Part shown: piece after piece, positions 9,083 to 18,254 of the stretch | How the letters are laid out: each line of letters starts with the position of its first letter | How positions within the stretch are numbered: the stretch's first letter is position 1 | Assembly: GCF_014636095.1 (NCBI RefSeq) | Contig: NZ_BMDV01000006.1 | Location: 174,765 to 238,764, forward strand | Source: Acinetobacter modestus | GTDB lineage: Bacteria > Pseudomonadota > Gammaproteobacteria > Pseudomonadales > Moraxellaceae | Length of the DNA stretch: 64,000 nt | Reading direction: 5' to 3' | The notes under the pieces: model-generated | Seen by the model: the letters and a program-made list of their open reading frames with translations, nothing else | Databases searched by the model: none | What the model was told of the DNA's origin: nothing | Made by a program: the position numbers and the translations under genes

Positions 9083-10324
9083 ATGTCTTCTGCTGTACCT
9101 CATTCTGCTTTTGCTGCATTTTCCAGTCGTGACTTTAGGTTATTGACCCTCAATCAATGCTGCTTAACGTTTGCGGTGCTGATTCAAGAAGTGCTGGTGG
9201 CTTTTCATCTCTATCAAATCACCAAGAATCCGCTCATTCTCGGCCTAGTTGGGATCATGGATTTTTTACCCTTTCTCATCCTCTCTTTATGGGGCGGTTA
9301 TATTGCTGACCGTTTTAATCGTCAACGTATTTTGCAGATCAGCTTTAGCTTTGCCATTCCCTTATCGATTGCTTTATGGATAAGTTTTGATCTTTTCCAC
9401 AACCAAACCATCAGTGCAAATTTCTTATTAATCTCATGCTTGAGTATTCTGTTTTTATTTGGCTGTATTCGCGGTATTTATAGCCCCTGCTTTAACTCCT
9501 TACGTCCTTTTGTCGTACCCGAGCATCTGTATACCAATGCAGCGACATGGACCAGTATGTGCTGGCAAGCTTGCGGTATACTTGCACCCGTGGTTGGCGG
9601 TTTTCTGTTGGCGCATCTGGATTTGGATATTACCTTTGCCGTGATTGTGGCGCTTTTTTTTACCGGCAGTATGGCACTATGGTGCTTACAGAAGCGCGCG
9701 TTTCCTCAAATCCAAACGGAGTCGGTGACTCAAAGTCTAAAAGACGCACTACAATTTATTTTTAAAACCAAAATTATTTTTTGGGCGATGTTTCTCGATC
9801 TCGGCTCAGTTTTCTTTGGTGGCATCATCGCGCTGCTGCCCATTTTTGCCCAAGATATTTTGCATGTCGGTGCAGATGGTTTTGGTCTATTACGCGCCGC
9901 ACCTGCATTTGGTGGCTTGATCATGCTGCTGATTTTGGTGCGTTACCCACCCAAATCCAGACCGTGGCAGATGATGCTGATTGCGGTCACTGGCTTTGCG
10001 CTATGCACCTTGTTATTTGCTGTTACCAGACAGCTGTATTTTTCCATCACAGTTCTCATTATTATGGGGGCATGTGACAGCATCAACATAATTATTCGTC
10101 AAACCATACTGCAATTGATTCCACCCAAAGACATGCTTGGTCGTGTCGCTGCCATTAATGGCATCTTTGTCACGTCCAGCAATGAGCTGGGTGCATTGCA
10201 GTCCAGTGTGATGACACGCTTTTTTAGCGTGGTACCAGCCATGTTGATTGGCGGTTCACTGTCTTTGTTCTGCGTAATGCTGACCAAGATCAAAACCAAA
10301 GATTTATTGAAGTTTCGTTTTTAA
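9083..10324 (+). CDS. MFS transporter, EntS-like
   Basis: A 413-aa polytopic inner-membrane protein with about 12 hydrophobic helices. The family signature between helices 2 and 3 is visible (WGGYIADRFNRQRIL). Overall it resembles the MFS_3/EntS group of proton-driven exporters; the substrate cannot be read from sequence. ATG 9083 (MSSAVPHSAFAAFSSRDFR) is preferred over the upstream TTG at 9059, which would add eight residues lying close to the mqo terminator. The AFSSRDFRLL opening is typical of this family. A second small membrane protein follows 41 bp downstream on the same strand and may be cotranscribed. Confidence 0.85.
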   Translation: MSSAVPHSAFAAFSSRDFRLLTLNQCCLTFAVLIQEVLVAFHLYQITKNPLILGLVGIMDFLPFLILSLWGGYIADRFNRQRILQISFSFAIPLSIALWISFDLFHNQTISANFLLISCLSILFLFGCIRGIYSPCFNSLRPFVVPEHLYTNAATWTSMCWQACGILAPVVGGFLLAHLDLDITFAVIVALFFTGSMALWCLQKRAFPQIQTESVTQSLKDALQFIFKTKIIFWAMFLDLGSVFFGGIIALLPIFAQDILHVGADGFGLLRAAPAFGGLIMLLILVRYPPKSRPWQMMLIAVTGFALCTLLFAVTRQLYFSITVLIIMGACDSINIIIRQTILQLIPPKDMLGRVAAINGIFVTSSNELGALQSSVMTRFFSVVPAMLIGGSLSLFCVMLTKIKTKDLLKFRF

Positions 10325-10365
10325 TCTCCCCCCCAACAAACAGCTATTTAAAAAACCAATATCAT

Positions 10366-10821
10366 ATGAAACACACTTTGCCCGCGTCTTCAGGCCTCTC
10401 TAAATTTATTATTTTTTCAGTTTTTCTATGGCTGGTCCTGTTGTGGCTTCAATCGACCTATATCGTTATTATCGGTGGTCAAGCCTATCTGTTCTGGACT
10501 TCATTCGGCCTGCTTATCTTAAATCTCTTCAGTCTACGCCCCAGCATTTTTAAAAATCGAATCGCTCTGGCGATTACAGCACTACTGTTGCTCTATCTGG
10601 GCTTTCACTCTTTATTTTGCACCTATTTGATCATCGCTTTTTACTGTATTTTCTATTTATATGCGGGTGAATATAAGCATAAACGCGCCATTAAATTGAT
10701 CAGCCTATTTTTGATCATGATCATTTTTGCGATCTATCAAAGCCAATCACTGCATGAACTGAAAAGCCATTATACAAACTATGAAACGGGTGAAACATGG
10801 CAAAAATATGGTGCGCTATAA
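10366..10821 (+). CDS. Small polytopic membrane protein, unknown function
   Basis: A 151-aa protein (MKHTLPASSGLSKFIIFSVF) that is mostly hydrophobic, with four or five probable transmembrane helices at about residues 14-38, 40-57, 64-82, 83-102 and 108-126, and a polar C-terminal tail (about 127-151). I do not recognise the family. It follows the MFS gene by 41 bp on the same strand and is convergent with the alpha/beta hydrolase gene. Composition matches its neighbours, so there is no sign of recent transfer. Confidence 0.7.
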   Translation: MKHTLPASSGLSKFIIFSVFLWLVLLWLQSTYIVIIGGQAYLFWTSFGLLILNLFSLRPSIFKNRIALAITALLLLYLGFHSLFCTYLIIAFYCIFYLYAGEYKHKRAIKLISLFLIMIIFAIYQSQSLHELKSHYTNYETGETWQKYGAL

Positions 10822-10857
10822 ACCCTAACATTTATATTTTTTGTGTTCTTGATCAAA

Positions 10858-11841
10858 TCATTTTTGTCTATATGTAGCCATAAACTGAAGTGTATCCTGC
10901 AAAGTCAGTTGAGCAGGTTTAGTGTCCAATAGAAATTGATATTCGTGTCCTGTAGGATCAGTTTTCTGATCAAAATATCTTGATTGCGTTACTACACCGA
11001 CTTTCTGTAATTGTTTTTCTAATTCACGTGCTTGTTGTTCAAATGATGCAGTATTGCCATCTGTTAAATAAATTGGCGGCAGTGCTGAGTTTAGATATTC
11101 AGACACGACCAATCCTTGATTCTCAGTTCGCGTCAGCCAATCTTTATCGTGCAAATATGCCCAACCAATACGTCCAAAGACAAATTGGGTAATTGCTGAG
11201 TTTGCTTGGAGAACCATATTTTTTAGATCATAGGGACCACAATATAATAAAGCTCCTCGAATCTCAGATGGATTTAAGGTATTGGGAATATTCATTAAAT
11301 TTGCATATGAAGGGTTTGATTGAATAAGTAAAAATTGCAACGCAATTTGTGCTCCCGCAGAATCACCTGCAATAAAAATATTCGACATATTTAAATCATG
11401 TTTTTTAGCAACACTACTTTTTATATAACGAATCGCTTCCGAAACTTGGATGACGGGTTCAGGGTATTTCGTAGTCGGTACAAGTTCATAATTGAGCACG
11501 ATTACAGCGTAACCTTGCGCTGCTAATTGAGTTGCGTAGTCTTTGACCTCAAGCTTATCGCCACCCACAAAACCACCACCATGAACCCAAATCACGACTG
11601 GGTGATCAGGTAACGGAGTTTGAGTTTTATAGAAATCGAATGTATTTCTCTGATATTTTGATGGATAGGTTAAGTTTGTTGACACAGCCACATTTGACTC
11701 TTGGTATTGAGCAGGCCGTAAATCTTTTGGAATACTAAATAAACTATGCTGCAATAACCAAATCGTTGGTTTAGGACTAACAAATAATACAGATACGAAT
11801 ATCACAACAATAAGAGCGCAAAATATGATTAGTCTTTTCAT
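10858..11841 (-). CDS. Alpha/beta hydrolase (HSL/BD-FAE-like esterase)
   Basis: A 327-aa esterase-type hydrolase. An N-terminal hydrophobic helix (about residues 3-22) suggests a membrane-anchored or exported enzyme. The oxyanion-hole motif HGGGFVGG and nucleophile elbow GDSAGAQIA identify the hormone-sensitive-lipase-like group; the C-terminal GHEYQF supplies a likely catalytic His. The ATG has a strong GAGGAG RBS. Substrate is unknown, as usual for this family. Two Fur-like palindromes lie in the 100 bp upstream, so iron control is possible. The gene is separated from the upstream betT by a terminator and is therefore probably a single transcription unit. Confidence 0.85.
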   Translation of the reverse strand: MKRLIIFCALIVVIFVSVLFVSPKPTIWLLQHSLFSIPKDLRPAQYQESNVAVSTNLTYPSKYQRNTFDFYKTQTPLPDHPVVIWVHGGGFVGGDKLEVKDYATQLAAQGYAVIVLNYELVPTTKYPEPVIQVSEAIRYIKSSVAKKHDLNMSNIFIAGDSAGAQIALQFLLIQSNPSYANLMNIPNTLNPSEIRGALLYCGPYDLKNMVLQANSAITQFVFGRIGWAYLHDKDWLTRTENQGLVVSEYLNSALPPIYLTDGNTASFEQQARELEKQLQKVGVVTQSRYFDQKTDPTGHEYQFLLDTKPAQLTLQDTLQFMATYRQK

Positions 11842-11862
11842 TTGAAGCTCCTCTCAAGTCTC

Positions 11863-11883
11863 ATATTGATTGAGAATCAATAT
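11863..11883 (-). promoter_or_regulatory. Perfect inverted repeat upstream of the hydrolase (Fur-like)
   Basis: ATATTGATT-gag-AATCAATAT, a perfect 9-bp inverted repeat about 20 bp before the hydrolase start codon. The right half GAGAATCAATAT matches 10 of 12 bases of the Fur-box half GATAATCATTAT. Iron control is inferred. Confidence 0.5.
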
Positions 11884-11912
11884 ACAAGATCATTATTCTT
11901 TTCAGATGATAT

Positions 11913-11930
11913 GCAGATTATTATCATTGC
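11913..11930 (-). promoter_or_regulatory. Second Fur-like site
   Basis: Read on the minus strand, GCAATGATAATAATCTGC contains ATGATAATaAT, close to the core of the Fur consensus GATAATGATAATCATTATC. It lies 50 bp upstream of the inverted repeat at 11863-11883. Confidence 0.5.
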
Positions 11931-11977
11931 AAGCTAGAACATTGACCAGATTATACTTTGCAAAATCTTCTAGGTTT

Positions 11978-12009
11978 AAAAAAACCTCACATGACGTGAG
12001 GTTTTTTTA
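11978..12009 (-). terminator. Terminator of betT (12019-14079)
   Basis: Stem AAAAACCTCAC / GTGAGGTTTTT with a short loop and T-run on the minus strand, starting 10 bp after the betT stop. Confidence 0.9.
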
Positions 12010-12018
12010 TTGCAACAA

Positions 12019-14079
12019 TTAGTCTTGTGAATCAGGATACAAAGGACGATTGCCGGGACTAATACGATTGATATGTAAAAAAGTCATATGACGTTCATAC
12101 TTATCCAAGATGTCATTAATCACCTGCTCTTTGGTATATCCAACCAAGTCATTGTCCTGAGAGCCTTCATACAAGAAGGTTTCCAAGCGGTAATAGAACT
12201 GCTTGCCACGTTTACCGCGCTCACTAAAAGTCGGCGCGATATAACGTACTGGCCAGATCTGATACACGAAGTTATGTTCTTCTTCGATGTAAATGGTGAG
12301 ATCAAGATGATACAGGGTTTCGCTTTCTTCAACTTCACCCTGCGTCAATTCGACATTCATGCCACGCTTCACCAACTCATCCGCCACGGTTTGTACCGCA
12401 GGTTTACACACGCTATCGAGCATGCGCTGAGTTTCACTGCTGCCTGGATGATGCATGACACGGGATAAACGCTGTTTCCAGTTCAAAATATCCACGTTTC
12501 CGACCACAGGTGCGGCATTCAGACTCCGACTGGCTTTACGATAATCCTCTAAACGTAAGGATTTATATAAGCCGGCCATCACTAATAGCATCACAAAACT
12601 AAACGGCAAGCCCATAATTACGGTAGCACTTTGCAGGGCGGTAATCCCGTTTGCCATCAACATCGCCACGGTGAGCAAACCAATGGCAGTTGCCCAGAAT
12701 ATTCGAAGCCAGCGTGGAGCATCATTATCGACATTTGAGAACTTGGTGGTAAAGTTACCGAGTACCAAAGCACCTGAATCAGCAGACGTCACATAGAACA
12801 ATAGACCCGTAATAGTGGCGATCCCCGCAATAAAGGTAAAGCCCGGATATTGCGCCAATAGGTCATAAAAACCATGTGCAGGATCCGTCAGTACAGTTTG
12901 TGCTAATGCCGTATTACCTTCAAAAATCACGTTATATAAAGCACTGTTTCCAAAAATAGATAACCACGTAATCGTGAACAATAAAGGAATGATCAAGGTG
13001 CCGCAGACGAATTCACGAATGGTACGACCACGCGAAATACGTGCCAAGAACAGCCCCACAAAGGGCGACCATGCCACCCACCATGCCCAGAAGAACAAAG
13101 TCCAACTGTTCATCCAGTCTTTTGGTCGGTCAAAGGCAAAGCTTTCCAAGGCCAAACTTGGGAAACGACTGATATAGTCACCAAAGTTTTGTACCAAGGC
13201 ATTGAGCAGGAATTCGGTATTACCGAGGAACAGGACGAACAACATCAGACCAATCGCGGCATAGATATTAATTTCAGACAGTACCTTGATGCCTTTATTT
13301 ACCCCTGCCGTCACCGAAATAATCGTGACAATCACAGCAAGGCCAATCAGGGCGATCTGAATCCATAGATTTTCAGGTACGTCAAACAGCACATGCAGGC
13401 CATAATTGATCTGCACCACCGCAATACCACAGGTAGTGGCAATACCAAAGATCGTACCAATAACGGCGGCTGTGTCGACGGTATGCCCGATGGGCCCATC
13501 AATTTTATTGCCAAAGATCGGGTATAAAGCAGAACGAATGGTCAGAGGTAGGTTATAGCGATAACTAAAATAACCCAATGCCATCCCGACCAGCGCATAC
13601 ATGCCCCAACCCGTTAAGCCATAGTGGAACAGCGTCCAGACCATGCCTTGACGGGCCGCTTCATAGGTTTGACCTTCGCCCACTGGGGGATTCATATAAT
13701 GAGACAGCGGCTCAGCCACCGAGAAGAACATTAAGTCTGTGCCGATCCCTGCTGCGAACAGCATGGCCGACCAACTCAGTAGGCTAAATTCAGGTTTGGA
13801 GTGCTTCGGACCCAGCTTGATATCACCATAACGCGAGCAGGCAATAAAGATCACGAAGATCAGATATAGCGTTGCTGCCAGCAAGTAATACCAGCTGAAT
13901 TTATCACTGACCCAAGCCAGCACCACATTGAGTAAGTGGTTGGCAAAGTCATTAAAAAAAATCGTAACCAGTGCAAATGTTAAAATAAGTAGAGCTGAAA
14001 CATAAAAGACCACACGATTTAAATGGTCTTTATTCGCTAATGTAGAATCATCAACCGCTCTTGGATTATCTGTTGCCAT
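12019..14079 (-). CDS. betT: BCCT choline transporter with long C-terminal domain
   Basis: A 686-aa carrier of the betaine/carnitine/choline family, about 12 transmembrane helices, importing choline with protons for betaine synthesis. The BCCT signature WTLFFWAWWVAWSPFVGLFL and ARISRGRTIREF are present. After the last helix (about residue 515) there is a hydrophilic extension of about 170 residues, as in E. coli BetT, where this tail is involved in osmotic regulation. ATG 14079 has a GAGGA RBS. It follows a second BCCT gene by 117 bp on the same strand and is followed by a terminator. Confidence 0.93.
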   Translation of the reverse strand: MATDNPRAVDDSTLANKDHLNRVVFYVSALLILTFALVTIFFNDFANHLLNVVLAWVSDKFSWYYLLAATLYLIFVIFIACSRYGDIKLGPKHSKPEFSLLSWSAMLFAAGIGTDLMFFSVAEPLSHYMNPPVGEGQTYEAARQGMVWTLFHYGLTGWGMYALVGMALGYFSYRYNLPLTIRSALYPIFGNKIDGPIGHTVDTAAVIGTIFGIATTCGIAVVQINYGLHVLFDVPENLWIQIALIGLAVIVTIISVTAGVNKGIKVLSEINIYAAIGLMLFVLFLGNTEFLLNALVQNFGDYISRFPSLALESFAFDRPKDWMNSWTLFFWAWWVAWSPFVGLFLARISRGRTIREFVCGTLIIPLLFTITWLSIFGNSALYNVIFEGNTALAQTVLTDPAHGFYDLLAQYPGFTFIAGIATITGLLFYVTSADSGALVLGNFTTKFSNVDNDAPRWLRIFWATAIGLLTVAMLMANGITALQSATVIMGLPFSFVMLLVMAGLYKSLRLEDYRKASRSLNAAPVVGNVDILNWKQRLSRVMHHPGSSETQRMLDSVCKPAVQTVADELVKRGMNVELTQGEVEESETLYHLDLTIYIEEEHNFVYQIWPVRYIAPTFSERGKRGKQFYYRLETFLYEGSQDNDLVGYTKEQVINDILDKYERHMTFLHINRISPGNRPLYPDSQD

Positions 14080-14196
14080 ACAATCCTCAGGGAGTTAGAG
14101 AAGAAAAAGAAAATATTCATCTACGTCTTTCCACCTTTGCATCAATGAAAAGACATGTCTGAATAAAAAATGAAAAATAAAAGTCATTTACCCGAA

Positions 14197-15807
14197 TTAC
14201 AATGTTTCTGATTTTTCAGTTATAGCTTGTGATGACTGAGCTACCTGCGTTATCACTTGCGGCGATGTAGGACGAAACTGATCCTGTTTTAGTGCTTTGG
14301 CCAAGCCAAACATATACAGCAAAATAATAACGGAGAATGGTAAACCACACAGTACCACGGCACTTTGCATGGAGTGGAAACTCCCTGCCAACAGCAGGCC
14401 AATACTGACAATGGTAATCACCACAGACCAGAAAATTCTCAACCAAATCGGTGAATCACTTTCATTGCTACCCCCTTTCGAGGACAGATTTGCGATCATG
14501 AGTGTACCAGAACCCACAGGGGTCAAAAACAATACGAAACAAATCACAACAACAATCCCAGCAATATAGGGATTGAACGGTAAAAATTCGAGAAGCTTAA
14601 ATAAGGACAAAGCAGGGTCAGTCAGCACCAAGTCACCGAGGATTTTTTGCTTCTGTTCCAGAATAAAATAGATTGCAGTATTGCCAAAAATCGAGATCCA
14701 AGCCAAGGTAAAACCGAGTGGAATCAGGCAGACACCCAACACCACTTCGCGAATGGTACGGCCTTTGGAAATACGCGCAATAAACATACCCACGAATGGT
14801 GCCCATGCGATCCACCATGCCCAATAGAACACGGTCCACGAACCTAACCACTCACCCGCCTTGCTGTTGTAGAGATACATATCAAAGCTTTTTGCCAGAA
14901 AATGATCGAGGTAATCGCCCATGTTCTGGACTAAACCATTGAGCAAGTGGTTGGTTGGCCCTGTCAGGAACACGAATAGCAATAAGGCATAAAGCAAACG
15001 CAAGTTGATGCGGGATAACCAAGCCAAGCCCTTTTCAATCCCGACCACGGTGGTCATGGTCGCCACGGACATCATCAGTAACACCACCGCAATCAGTGTG
15101 GTTTGGTTATTGGGAATTTCTGGAAGCAGATAATGTAGACCTGAGACCAGTACCAAAGCTCCGATGCCCAAGTTAGTGACCAGAGAAATGACCGTAGCTA
15201 AAATTCCGAAACCATCAACAAAGTCACCGATCAGACCACGAATCCGCTCACCAAAGATTGGATAGAGCGCGGAGCGCAAAGCCAACGGCAAATCTCGACG
15301 GAAAGCAAAATAACCCAAGGTGACACCCAGCAAGGCATACAGCACCCAACCATGAATGCCCCAATGTAAAAAGCTATACATCATGGCATCACGTGCAGCT
15401 TGAATGGTGCCGCCCTGACCTTCTGGTGGTCGAAGGAAATGATCAACTGGTTCAGCAACACCGTAATATAACAATGCAATCCCGATGCCTGCCGAAAACA
15501 GCATCGACACCCAAGCCAGATAACCAAATTCTGGTTTATCGTCATCTTTGCCTAATGGAATCTGCCCAACCCGAGAAAAAGCCAACCACGCTACAAAACC
15601 TAAACAAACCACAATCACCAGCATGTAGTACCAGCCAAACAATTGGTTCGCCTGCCCTTGTATATAGGTCAACCAGAACTGACTTCGCTCTGGAAACAAC
15701 ACAAACAGTAGGCCAAAAATGCCGATACTGATTGCGGAGCTCCAAAAAACAAACAAATTTAAACGTATAGGTTCAGATGGGGATTCTTCATTACTTTCTG
15801 ACACCAT
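14197..15807 (-). CDS. betT: BCCT transporter, short form
   Basis: A second BCCT carrier, 536 aa, with the same helix pattern and signature (WTVFYWAWWIAWAPFVGMFI, ARISKGRTIREV) but only a short C-terminal tail of about 40 residues. Related forms in Acinetobacter import choline without depending on osmotic stress (family knowledge). ATG 15807 has an AAGGAGC RBS. Its promoter is shared with betI across the 40-bp palindrome at 15954-15993, which ties it to the choline regulon. Betaine or carnitine are alternative substrates. Confidence 0.9.
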   Translation of the reverse strand: MVSESNEESPSEPIRLNLFVFWSSAISIGIFGLLFVLFPERSQFWLTYIQGQANQLFGWYYMLVIVVCLGFVAWLAFSRVGQIPLGKDDDKPEFGYLAWVSMLFSAGIGIALLYYGVAEPVDHFLRPPEGQGGTIQAARDAMMYSFLHWGIHGWVLYALLGVTLGYFAFRRDLPLALRSALYPIFGERIRGLIGDFVDGFGILATVISLVTNLGIGALVLVSGLHYLLPEIPNNQTTLIAVVLLMMSVATMTTVVGIEKGLAWLSRINLRLLYALLLFVFLTGPTNHLLNGLVQNMGDYLDHFLAKSFDMYLYNSKAGEWLGSWTVFYWAWWIAWAPFVGMFIARISKGRTIREVVLGVCLIPLGFTLAWISIFGNTAIYFILEQKQKILGDLVLTDPALSLFKLLEFLPFNPYIAGIVVVICFVLFLTPVGSGTLMIANLSSKGGSNESDSPIWLRIFWSVVITIVSIGLLLAGSFHSMQSAVVLCGLPFSVIILLYMFGLAKALKQDQFRPTSPQVITQVAQSSQAITEKSETL

Positions 15808-15950
15808 GATCTTGCTCCTTGCAATTGGTGTTTTTTCTTAAAAAATAATGTGATAAGTATTTAATTCTGCTTATCGCTTTATCCATAAGAATCTTTGATT
15901 TATTAATTTATATCTCTTCTTGCCAATCAAAAATTCATTGATTTTTACAG

Positions 15951-15996
15951 AGTATACTTTTTATTGATTGAACGTTCAATCAATAAAAAGTATGAT
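15951..15996. promoter_or_regulatory. BetI operator: perfect 40-bp palindrome with two divergent promoters
   Basis: Positions 15954-15973 and 15974-15993 are exact reverse complements, centred on TTGAACGTTCAA. Each arm supplies a -35 hexamer TTGAAC: for betI at 15968-15973 with -10 TATGAT at 15991-15996 (17-bp spacer), and for betT on the minus strand at 15979-15974 with -10 TATACT at 15956-15951 (17-bp spacer). One repressor site therefore covers both promoters. The core agrees with the ATTGAACGTTCAAT-type BetI sites known from enterobacteria. Confidence 0.88.
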
Positions 15997-16071
15997 AAAA
16001 AAATGTTATGATGCTCTACATCGAGAAATGTTGAATAAAAAGCACCTTGGCTGGGCTTGAAATGGATAAGC

Positions 16072-16698
16072 ATGACAAAGCGTAGAGTTAAACCAGAGCA
16101 TGTGCGACGTGAAGAAATTATTAACGCCGCATTTTATGTAATTTCTGAAGTGGGGTTATCCAATACCACCATTGCACAGATTGCGAAAAAGGCCGAACTA
16201 TCGACCGGTATCGTGAGTCACTATTTTGGTGACAAACAGGGTCTAATCAATACCTGTATGCAGGAAATGCTCAACGTTTTGCGTCAAAAGACTGACCAAT
16301 ACAAAACCGAAGCAGATGCGCATCCAGAAAGCCAAATCAAGGCAATTATTGATTCCAACTTCGATATCAGTCAGGTCAACAAACAAGCCATGCGGGTCTG
16401 GTTAGACTTCTGGTCAGCCAGTATGCACTTGCCCGAACTTGGACGTTTACAACGAATTAATGATCAACGCCTGTATTCCAACTTGAAACATTATTTTCTG
16501 ATATTGATAGAGGATAAACAACAGGCCAGCATTGCCGCTCGCGGATTGGCGGCTTTGATTGACGGATTATGGTTACGTGGTAGTTTGAGCGGTCACGATG
16601 TGTTTGACAGCCAGTTGGCACGTTCCATTGCTTACGATTATGTAAAAACGCAATTGCAATTTGCGAACAAACCTTTGCAGGAGAGACAGAATGAGTGA
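16072..16698 (+). CDS. betI: BetI, choline-responsive TetR-family repressor
   Basis: A 208-aa TetR-type repressor that senses choline and controls the bet genes. N-terminal HTH at about residues 10-60 ([19 protein letters not shown], then [20 protein letters not shown]), with a C-terminal ligand domain of BetI type. ATG 16072 ([13 protein letters not shown]) has GGAT 5 bases upstream; the longer TTG start at 16057 is less likely. The 3' end overlaps betB by 8 bp, so the two are translationally coupled. The operator at 15954-15993 lies directly upstream. Confidence 0.94.
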   Translation: MTKRRVKPEHVRREEIINAAFYVISEVGLSNTTIAQIAKKAELSTGIVSHYFGDKQGLINTCMQEMLNVLRQKTDQYKTEADAHPESQIKAIIDSNFDISQVNKQAMRVWLDFWSASMHLPELGRLQRINDQRLYSNLKHYFLILIEDKQQASIAARGLAALIDGLWLRGSLSGHDVFDSQLARSIAYDYVKTQLQFANKPLQERQNE

Positions 16699-18163
16699 TG
16701 CACAAGTTCATCAGTTATATATCCACGGACGTTATGTCGCAGCAACCAGTGGTCAAACATTTAACAGTATTAACCCTGCCAACGGTGAAGTGATCGCAAC
16801 ACTTCAACAAGCCTCACAACAGGACATTGAAGCGGCTGTTCAAAGCGCACAACAAGGCCAAAAAATCTGGGCAGCGATGACAGCGATGGAGCGTTCTCGC
16901 ATCCTACGACGTGCGGTTGATATCTTACGTGAACGTAATGATGAACTTGCCCAGCTCGAAACCCTCGATACCGGTAAGGCCTACAGCGAAACATCGACTG
17001 TTGATATTGTGACAGGTGCCGATGTCATCGAATACTACGCTGGTCTTGCAACTGCAATTCAAGGCGAGCAAGTGCCACTGCGTGAATCAAGCTTCTTTTA
17101 TACCCGCCGCGAACCACTTGGTGTAGTGGCTGGTATCGGTGCTTGGAACTATCCAATTCAAATCGCAATGTGGAAATCTGCACCTGCCCTAGCAGCGGGT
17201 AATGCCATGATTTTCAAACCAAGTGAAACTACGCCACTGACCGCATTTAAACTTGCTGAAATCTATACTGAAGCTGGCCTACCAGACGGCGTATTTAACG
17301 TGGTACAAGGTGCGGGTCGTGACATCGGTCAATGGCTCACTGAGCATCCAGTGATTGAAAAAATCTCGTTCACTGGCGGCGTAGAGACAGGCAAAAAAGT
17401 AATGGCTAGTGCTGCAGGTTCAACTTTGAAAGAAGTGACTATGGAGCTTGGTGGTAAATCCCCTCTGGTCATTTGTGATGATGCCAACCTTGACCGTGCT
17501 GCGGATATTGCAGTCATGGCAAACTTCTTTAGCTCTGGTCAGGTTTGTACCAACGGTACGCGTGTGTTTGTACCTAAAGCCATGCTTGCTGATTTTGAAG
17601 CGGCCGTTGTAGAACGTGTGAAACGTATCCGTATCGGTGATCCAATGACTGAGCAAACCAATTTTGGTCCACTCACCAGCTTCCCGCATATGGAAAAAGT
17701 ATTGTCATTCATTGAGTCTGGCAAGCAGCAAGGTGCAAAAGTACTGATCGGTGGTGGTCGTGCCACTGAAGGCGATCTTGCCAAAGGTGCTTATGTACTA
17801 CCGACTGTATTCAGTGATTGCCAAGATGACATGACCATTGTGCAAGAAGAAATCTTCGGGCCTGTAATGAGTATTCTCAGCTATGAAACAGAAGAAGAAG
17901 TGATCCGTCGTGCCAATGACACCAGCTTTGGCTTAGCCGCAGGTGTCGTGACTCAAGACATCAGCAAAGCGCATCGTATGATTCATCAACTTGAAGCCGG
18001 TATCTGCTGGATCAATACCTGGGGTGAATCACCTGCGGAAATGCCAGTGGGCGGCTACAAGCAATCTGGTGTTGGCCGTGAAAATGGCTTAACCACTTTG
18101 GGTCATTACACCCGTATCAAATCCGTTCAAGTTGAATTAGGTGAGTATCACAGCATTTTCTAA
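16691..18163 (+). CDS. betB: Betaine aldehyde dehydrogenase
   Basis: NAD(P)-dependent aldehyde dehydrogenase of 490 aa that converts betaine aldehyde to glycine betaine, the second step of the choline pathway. Catalytic residues are visible: the Glu in [13 protein letters not shown] and the nucleophilic Cys in [12 protein letters not shown]; the cofactor site includes [14 protein letters not shown] 16691 overlaps the betI end (aATGAGTGA) and follows a GGAGAGA RBS. The longer frame from 16661 is rejected because it runs further into betI. Between betI and betA. Confidence 0.97.
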   Translation: MSDAQVHQLYIHGRYVAATSGQTFNSINPANGEVIATLQQASQQDIEAAVQSAQQGQKIWAAMTAMERSRILRRAVDILRERNDELAQLETLDTGKAYSETSTVDIVTGADVIEYYAGLATAIQGEQVPLRESSFFYTRREPLGVVAGIGAWNYPIQIAMWKSAPALAAGNAMIFKPSETTPLTAFKLAEIYTEAGLPDGVFNVVQGAGRDIGQWLTEHPVIEKISFTGGVETGKKVMASAAGSTLKEVTMELGGKSPLVICDDANLDRAADIAVMANFFSSGQVCTNGTRVFVPKAMLADFEAAVVERVKRIRIGDPMTEQTNFGPLTSFPHMEKVLSFIESGKQQGAKVLIGGGRATEGDLAKGAYVLPTVFSDCQDDMTIVQEEIFGPVMSILSYETEEEVIRRANDTSFGLAAGVVTQDISKAHRMIHQLEAGICWINTWGESPAEMPVGGYKQSGVGRENGLTTLGHYTRIKSVQVELGEYHSIF

Positions 18164-18197
18164 TGCGCTCAGCTTTCACCCTCAAAATTAATCCTCT

Positions 18198-18228
18198 ATG
18201 CCGAGCAATCCCATGATTGCATCGGCAT
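18198..18228 (+). other. Intercistronic hairpin between betB and betA
   Basis: ATGCCGA-GCAATC ... GATTGC-a-TCGGCAT: 13 paired bases with one bulge and a CCAT loop, in the 91-bp betB-betA gap. No T-run follows, so it is more likely an mRNA-stability or processing hairpin than a terminator. Confidence 0.7.
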
Positions 18229-18254
18229 CCTCAAGAATAGAAAAAGGGATAACG

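Noticed and set aside
12019..15807. Recent tandem duplication of betT
   Set aside because: The two BCCT proteins share family motifs but differ widely in sequence and in C-terminal length, so the duplication is old or they were acquired separately.
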